Below, piece by piece: positions 30,876 to 34,206 of a stretch of 34,206 nt of DNA. A program made the translations under genes and the position numbers. Positions within the stretch are counted from its first letter, which is position 1; each line of letters starts with the position of its first letter. The notes below the pieces were generated by a model. The model was not told where the DNA came from and did not search any database. It saw only the letters and a program-made list of their open reading frames with translations. This DNA comes from Treponema sp. UBA1793 (lineage in GTDB: Bacteria; Spirochaetota; Spirochaetia; Treponematales; Treponemataceae): positions 1-34,206 of the forward strand of contig DCFX01000064.1 in the NCBI GenBank assembly GCA_002314445.1, written 5' to 3'.

Positions 30876-31664
30876 TTGGAAAACTGTTATGAAATTCTTG
30901 GTGTGCGCAGGGATGCATCGGCTGCAGAAATCCGGCGTGCCTTCAGACAGAAAGCGAAGCAGTTTCATCCTGATACTGCGGGGGATGATCCTGAGGCAGT
31001 GGAAAATTTCCGCTGTCTTATGCGGGCATATGATGTGTTGTCCGACGCGCGTCAGCGTTCAATCTTTGACCAGTCATTTTTTACCAGACATCATATACGG
31101 CGGCAGCGCGGGGAGTCGTTCGATTATCATACATGGCTTATTGCCCGTGAGGATGAAGAAAGCCGCGCCAAACTGATTTTCTGGGATCTTATGCATCACC
31201 GTGAAAACGAAGCCGTTGCTGAATTCAAACGTATGTCAATGAATCATGCCGGGTTCAGCCTTAAAAAATGGTTTATCCGTGAAGATTTTATGGATTACGG
31301 TTACATACTTTCTGAGGAGCTGACAATCCGTGGCGAGTACTACGATGCATTCCTTCTGCTTGAACAGATTATACAGATGGAATATAGGTATGAATATTTT
31401 AAACTGTTTTTTCCCGAAGTGAAATCTTTTACGCTCCATATTTTGAAGCAAAATATCGAAGGTACCGTGAACGACGAGCTGGCCCTTGATGCGTGGGAAC
31501 GCGCACTTGATTTAGGTTTTGCGCCGTCCGATGATGCTTTCTTTCTCAGAAAAATGGCACTAGTGTATAGAAAAATAGGTGACAGCCGTACAGCGGATAT
31601 TTGTCTTGAGGAAGCTGCCAGAACAGCTGTTATTAAAAAACAACGGAAAGCTGTTGATTATTGA
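30876..31664 (+). CDS. J-domain (DnaJ-like) protein
   Basis: The 262-aa protein begins with a full J domain (about 1-60; YEILGVRRDASAAEIRRAFR, then HPD at 31-33), which stimulates Hsp70 ATPase. No glycine-rich linker or zinc-finger region follows. The remaining roughly 200 residues are helical and TPR-like (YYDAFLLLEQIIQMEYRYEYFKLFFPEV, ALVYRKIGDSRTADICLEEAAR). It is therefore a specialised type III co-chaperone, not DnaJ itself. The TTG at 30876 fits the GGGG site (30866-30869) at six bases; the GTG at 30873 is an alternative. It lies 12 bases after the UspA-like stop, extending the V-ATPase operon. Confidence 0.85.
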   Translation: MENCYEILGVRRDASAAEIRRAFRQKAKQFHPDTAGDDPEAVENFRCLMRAYDVLSDARQRSIFDQSFFTRHHIRRQRGESFDYHTWLIAREDEESRAKLIFWDLMHHRENEAVAEFKRMSMNHAGFSLKKWFIREDFMDYGYILSEELTIRGEYYDAFLLLEQIIQMEYRYEYFKLFFPEVKSFTLHILKQNIEGTVNDELALDAWERALDLGFAPSDDAFFLRKMALVYRKIGDSRTADICLEEAARTAVIKKQRKAVDY

Positions 31665-31692
31665 AGTGAATTAGTATTCAGAGGTTATATAA

Positions 31693-32451
31693 ATGATTCG
31701 ACTTAAGAATGAAGAGGAAATAAAAAAAATCAGAAAATCATGCCACCTGCTTGCGGATATGTTCAATGAGATTATCCCGCAGGTAAAACCCGGCATGTCT
31801 ACTAAAGAAGTTGATGATATCTGCAAACATTTTATTGTTTCCCACCATGGCAAACCGGCTTGGTACCGGGAGAATTTTCCGGGTGCAATCTGCATCAGCG
31901 TGAACGAAGAAGTTATCCATGGTATTCCGTCGTCCAAGAAGATTATACACGACGGAGACCTTGTTTCAATCGACGCTGGTATAGATCTTGACGGGTTTAT
32001 CAGCGATTCTACCCATACGCTGCTTATTGGCAATGTTTGTCCTGAGTGGAAAAAACTCGATGATGTAGCGCTTGAATGCCTTTCGGCCGGAATCGAAGCA
32101 TGTATTCCCGGCAACCGGATCAGCGATATTTCAAACGCTGTGAACGATATTGCTGTCCGTCATAATTACGGAGTTGTGTATGATTATTGCGGGCATGGTG
32201 TCGGACTGGATGTTCACGAAGATCCCAGCATTCCCAACTGTCCGAGCAGGGGACCGAATCCCCGCATCCAGTCAGGAATGGTACTCGCTATTGAACCAAT
32301 GATTAACCTGGGAACGGCAGACGTTCTTCTTTCGGACAATGAATGGACGGTACTCACTGCAGACGGGAAGGCGTCCGTGCATGAGGAACATACTGTAGCG
32401 GTTTTTGCGGATCACACGGAGATTCTTACCGATCTTAATTATTCAAAATAA
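31693..32451 (+). CDS. map: Type I methionine aminopeptidase
   Basis: The 252-aa enzyme removes the initiator methionine from new proteins. All five metal ligands are visible: Asp94 (SIDAG), Asp105 (ISDSTHT), His168 (CGHGVG), Glu201 (AIEPM) and Glu232 (HEEHT). The substrate histidine is His76 (VIHGIPSS). It is a short type I form without an N-terminal extension. AGAGG lies nine bases before the ATG. It is 28 bases downstream of the J-domain gene and ends before a strong intrinsic terminator, so it probably closes the transcript that includes the V-ATPase genes or a sub-operon of it. Confidence 0.96.
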   Translation: MIRLKNEEEIKKIRKSCHLLADMFNEIIPQVKPGMSTKEVDDICKHFIVSHHGKPAWYRENFPGAICISVNEEVIHGIPSSKKIIHDGDLVSIDAGIDLDGFISDSTHTLLIGNVCPEWKKLDDVALECLSAGIEACIPGNRISDISNAVNDIAVRHNYGVVYDYCGHGVGLDVHEDPSIPNCPSRGPNPRIQSGMVLAIEPMINLGTADVLLSDNEWTVLTADGKASVHEEHTVAVFADHTEILTDLNYSK

Positions 32452-32484
32452 ACTGTCCGTTCTTGTGCTAACAAAGATTTATAT

Positions 32485-32533
32485 AAGGAACATCATGTTT
32501 TTTTGTAACGCTTGATGCTCCTTTTTTATTATT
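32485..32533 (+). terminator. Rho-independent terminator after map
   Basis: AAGGAACATCA (32485-32495) pairs with TGATGCTCCTT (32513-32523) with one mismatch, followed by a T-rich tract (TTTTATTATTTT, 32524 onward). The loop is 17 nt and contains a T-run of its own. This separates map from htrA. Confidence 0.8.
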
Positions 32534-32541
32534 TTAATAGA

Positions 32542-32547
32542 TATGAT
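32542..32547 (+). promoter_or_regulatory. Probable -10 element of htrA
   Basis: TATGAT (32542-32547) lies about 37 bases upstream of the htrA ATG. A -35 is unclear because the expected position falls in the T-tract of the map terminator. Heat- or stress-dependent control cannot be read from this. Confidence 0.35.
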
Positions 32548-32583
32548 ACAGTACAAATAAAGCTGTATTTCGGAGGTTTTAGT

Positions 32584-34068
32584 ATGAAATTATGGACTAA
32601 ACGGATAATCGGGATAGCAGGTGCTGCGGTTGTCACTTTCGCAATCGTTTCACTTTCCTGCCGCAAAACACCGGTAACCGGTACAGCAGATACTGCTTTT
32701 GCGGAAACAAGAAAGGATTCCCCCATTCCTGCTGATTCTTTGAAGGTAATGCAGGCCATGCAGGATTCTTTCCGCGCAATCAGCGATGAACTTCTTCCTT
32801 CTGTTGTTGAGGTTGATGTAACGGAAACAAAGACTGTGCAGGCGAACCCGCTTGACGATCTGCCGTTTTACTTTTTCGGTATGCCGAATCAGGGAAATGA
32901 CAATAATCAGCCTCGTCAGTATGAACAGAAAGGCCTGGGGTCGGGCGTTATTGTACGCCGTACAGGCAATACAATTTATGTTCTTACGAACAACCATGTT
33001 GCAGGCGATGCATCGAAAATCTCCATCAAACTCAATGACGGACGTGAATTCGACGGGAAGCTTGTCGGCGCTGATTCCCGTATGGACGTAGCGCTTGTAT
33101 CTTTTGAATCAGGCGACAAATCAATTCCGGTAGCAAAGCTTGGTGATTCAGATCAGGTGCATACCGGCGATATCTGTTTTGCAATGGGCGCTCCGCTCGG
33201 CTACAGTCAGTCTGTCACACAGGGAATTATCAGTGCGACGGGGCGTTCCGGCAATGACATCGGCAGCATAAGCGATTTTATCCAGACCGATGCGGCTATT
33301 AACCAGGGAAACTCCGGCGGACCGCTTATCAATATTTACGGTGAAGTAATTGGTATTGATACATGGATTGCCTCACAGTCCGGCGGTTCTCAGGGCCTCG
33401 GATTTGCCATTCCAATCAACAATATCAAGAACGCAATAGATGACTTTATCAGGAAAGGCAAAATTACATACGGCTGGCTCGGCGTTTCTCTCGTAGACAT
33501 AACAGGCGAATACAAAGATGCGCTTGGGGTCAAGGATGCTACCGGTGCATTTGCTTCGCAGATATTTATTGGTTCCCCTGCCGAAAAAGGTGGTATACAG
33601 CCCGGTGACTTTATTGTATCACTCAACGGAAAACCTGTAAAAAGTGTAAATCAGCTTGTGCGCGACGTAGGCAATCTTGAAGCCGGTACAACAGCGACAT
33701 TTGATGTTCTCCGCGGAGATCAGAAAGTCGGCCTTACAGTAAAAATAGAGGAACGGTCTGAAAAAATTTCTGCAGATAACGGAAAACTCTGGCCGGGCTT
33801 TATTGCCGTACCGCTTACCGACGATACTCGTAAAGAACTTAAACTTGATGACGATAAAGTCCGCGGTGTTGCAGTGACAGGCGTCCAGGAAAAATCTCCC
33901 GCTGCTGCCCTCCGTCTCCAGAACGGCGATATTATCACAGCTGTGAACGGCAAGACTGTAAAGAGTCTGGGTGAATTCTACGAGGAACTTGGAAAATCAA
34001 AGAAGAGCATAAACTTCGATGTGTATTCCAACGGCGGTACAATAACAACAGGAACGTATAAATTTTAG
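32584..34068 (+). CDS. htrA: HtrA/DegP-family periplasmic serine protease, probably lipid-anchored
   Basis: The 494-aa product is an HtrA/Deg protease that degrades or refolds damaged envelope proteins. The triad is His138 (TNNHVAGD), Asp168 (SRMDVAL) and Ser244 (QGNSGGPL). Two PDZ domains follow, about 275-380 (GSPAEKGGIQPGDFIVSLNGKPV) and about 400-494 (KSPAAALRLQNGDIITAVNGKTV). The N-terminus has a hydrophobic signal (IIGIAGAAVVTFAIVSLSC), with Cys26 after a permissive spirochaete-type lipobox, so the protease may be a lipoprotein rather than soluble. The ATG at 32584 is chosen because GGAGG (32572-32576) lies seven bases upstream; the longer open frame from 32512 begins in the terminator. 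It is single-gene and flanked by terminators. Confidence 0.95.
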   Translation: MKLWTKRIIGIAGAAVVTFAIVSLSCRKTPVTGTADTAFAETRKDSPIPADSLKVMQAMQDSFRAISDELLPSVVEVDVTETKTVQANPLDDLPFYFFGMPNQGNDNNQPRQYEQKGLGSGVIVRRTGNTIYVLTNNHVAGDASKISIKLNDGREFDGKLVGADSRMDVALVSFESGDKSIPVAKLGDSDQVHTGDICFAMGAPLGYSQSVTQGIISATGRSGNDIGSISDFIQTDAAINQGNSGGPLINIYGEVIGIDTWIASQSGGSQGLGFAIPINNIKNAIDDFIRKGKITYGWLGVSLVDITGEYKDALGVKDATGAFASQIFIGSPAEKGGIQPGDFIVSLNGKPVKSVNQLVRDVGNLEAGTTATFDVLRGDQKVGLTVKIEERSEKISADNGKLWPGFIAVPLTDDTRKELKLDDDKVRGVAVTGVQEKSPAAALRLQNGDIITAVNGKTVKSLGEFYEELGKSKKSINFDVYSNGGTITTGTYKF

Positions 34069-34102
34069 AAAAATGCAGCACAGGATGTGCGGCATAAGCG
34101 CG

Positions 34103-34146
34103 GCACGGATCGTATGGAAAAGGTTCGTGCGCATCTTCTTTTTATT
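34103..34146 (+). terminator. Probable terminator after htrA
   Basis: GCACGGA (34103-34109) pairs with TTCGTGC (34124-34130) through one G-U, with a 14-nt loop, and the T-rich tract CTTCTTTTTATT follows. It lies 35 bases after the htrA stop. Confidence 0.5.
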
Positions 34147-34154
34147 CGTGCGGA

Positions 34155-34201
34155 GGGTTTAATACCTCGACCCTTGGGTCGTATGAAGGGTATTAAATCC
34201 C
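34155..34201. repeat. Nested palindromic element at the right edge
   Basis: GGGTTTAATACC (34155-34166) pairs with GGTATTAAATCCC (34189-34201) with a single bulged A. Inside it CGACCC-TT-GGGTCG (34168-34181) is a second palindrome. This double-stem cruciform shape is typical of intergenic repeat elements, but only one copy lies in the window. Confidence 0.55.
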
Positions 34202-34206
34202 GACTG

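Overview
The window looks like chromosomal DNA from a host-associated Treponema-like spirochaete. The evidence is a complete bacterial V-type ATPase operon beside secG, tpi and pgk; a protein of the type annotated DUF5312 (a family I remember as spirochaete-restricted); TatT-like periplasmic TPR proteins; and permissive spirochaete-style lipoprotein signals. From memory, a pgk/tpi/secG/V-ATPase neighbourhood also exists in Treponema pallidum; this was not checked. There are no rRNA or tRNA genes.

Layout. (1) 1-2286 is visibly A+T-richer accessory DNA. The left edge cuts an IS3-type orfA on the minus strand. Then come a flavin-binding (PNPOx-like) gene behind a perfect 48-bp palindrome, an S66/MccF-like serine peptidase, and about 440 bp with no convincing gene. 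(2) 2287-11171 holds the DUF5312-like gene and pgeF, argS, a small minus-strand unknown, and a divergent pair of surface genes: a membrane-anchored 879-aa beta-propeller protein and a TPR lipoprotein ending in an SLH-like module. (3) 11205-13250 is a cytoplasmic GH35 beta-galactosidase with its own promoter and operator-like dyads. (4) 13474-18084 is a divergent cassette with two paralogous exported TatT-like proteins around a CrtO-like membrane acyltransferase, followed by a membrane GT2 glycosyltransferase and a PlsC acyltransferase. This looks like a glycolipid or envelope-lipid locus. (5) 18184-21680 carries pgk, a hairpin-rich 369-bp gap, tpi, secG and a PTS IIA (PtsN-like) gene. (6) 21725-30360 encodes a nine-subunit V-ATPase in the order H-C-I-K-F-E-A-B-D, continuing into an UspA-like and a J-domain gene. 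(7) map and a probably lipid-anchored HtrA/DegP protease end the window, followed by a nested palindrome.

Functional reading. The glycolytic genes supply ATP by substrate-level phosphorylation. The V-ATPase may couple that ATP to ion pumping, or work in reverse. SecG, HtrA, the lipoproteins and the GT2/PlsC/CrtO-like cassette serve envelope export and lipid assembly.

The most novel sequence signals are regulatory. Five genes that lack a Shine-Dalgarno have a -10 element ending 6-9 nt before the ATG, which predicts leaderless transcripts. Two of them form a divergent pair with matching extended -10 boxes. The pgk-tpi gap holds three consecutive near-perfect hairpins, two of which share arms and could pair with each other. 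The SLH-like lipoprotein and the paralog-flanked lipid cassette are the best candidates for an undescribed protein system.
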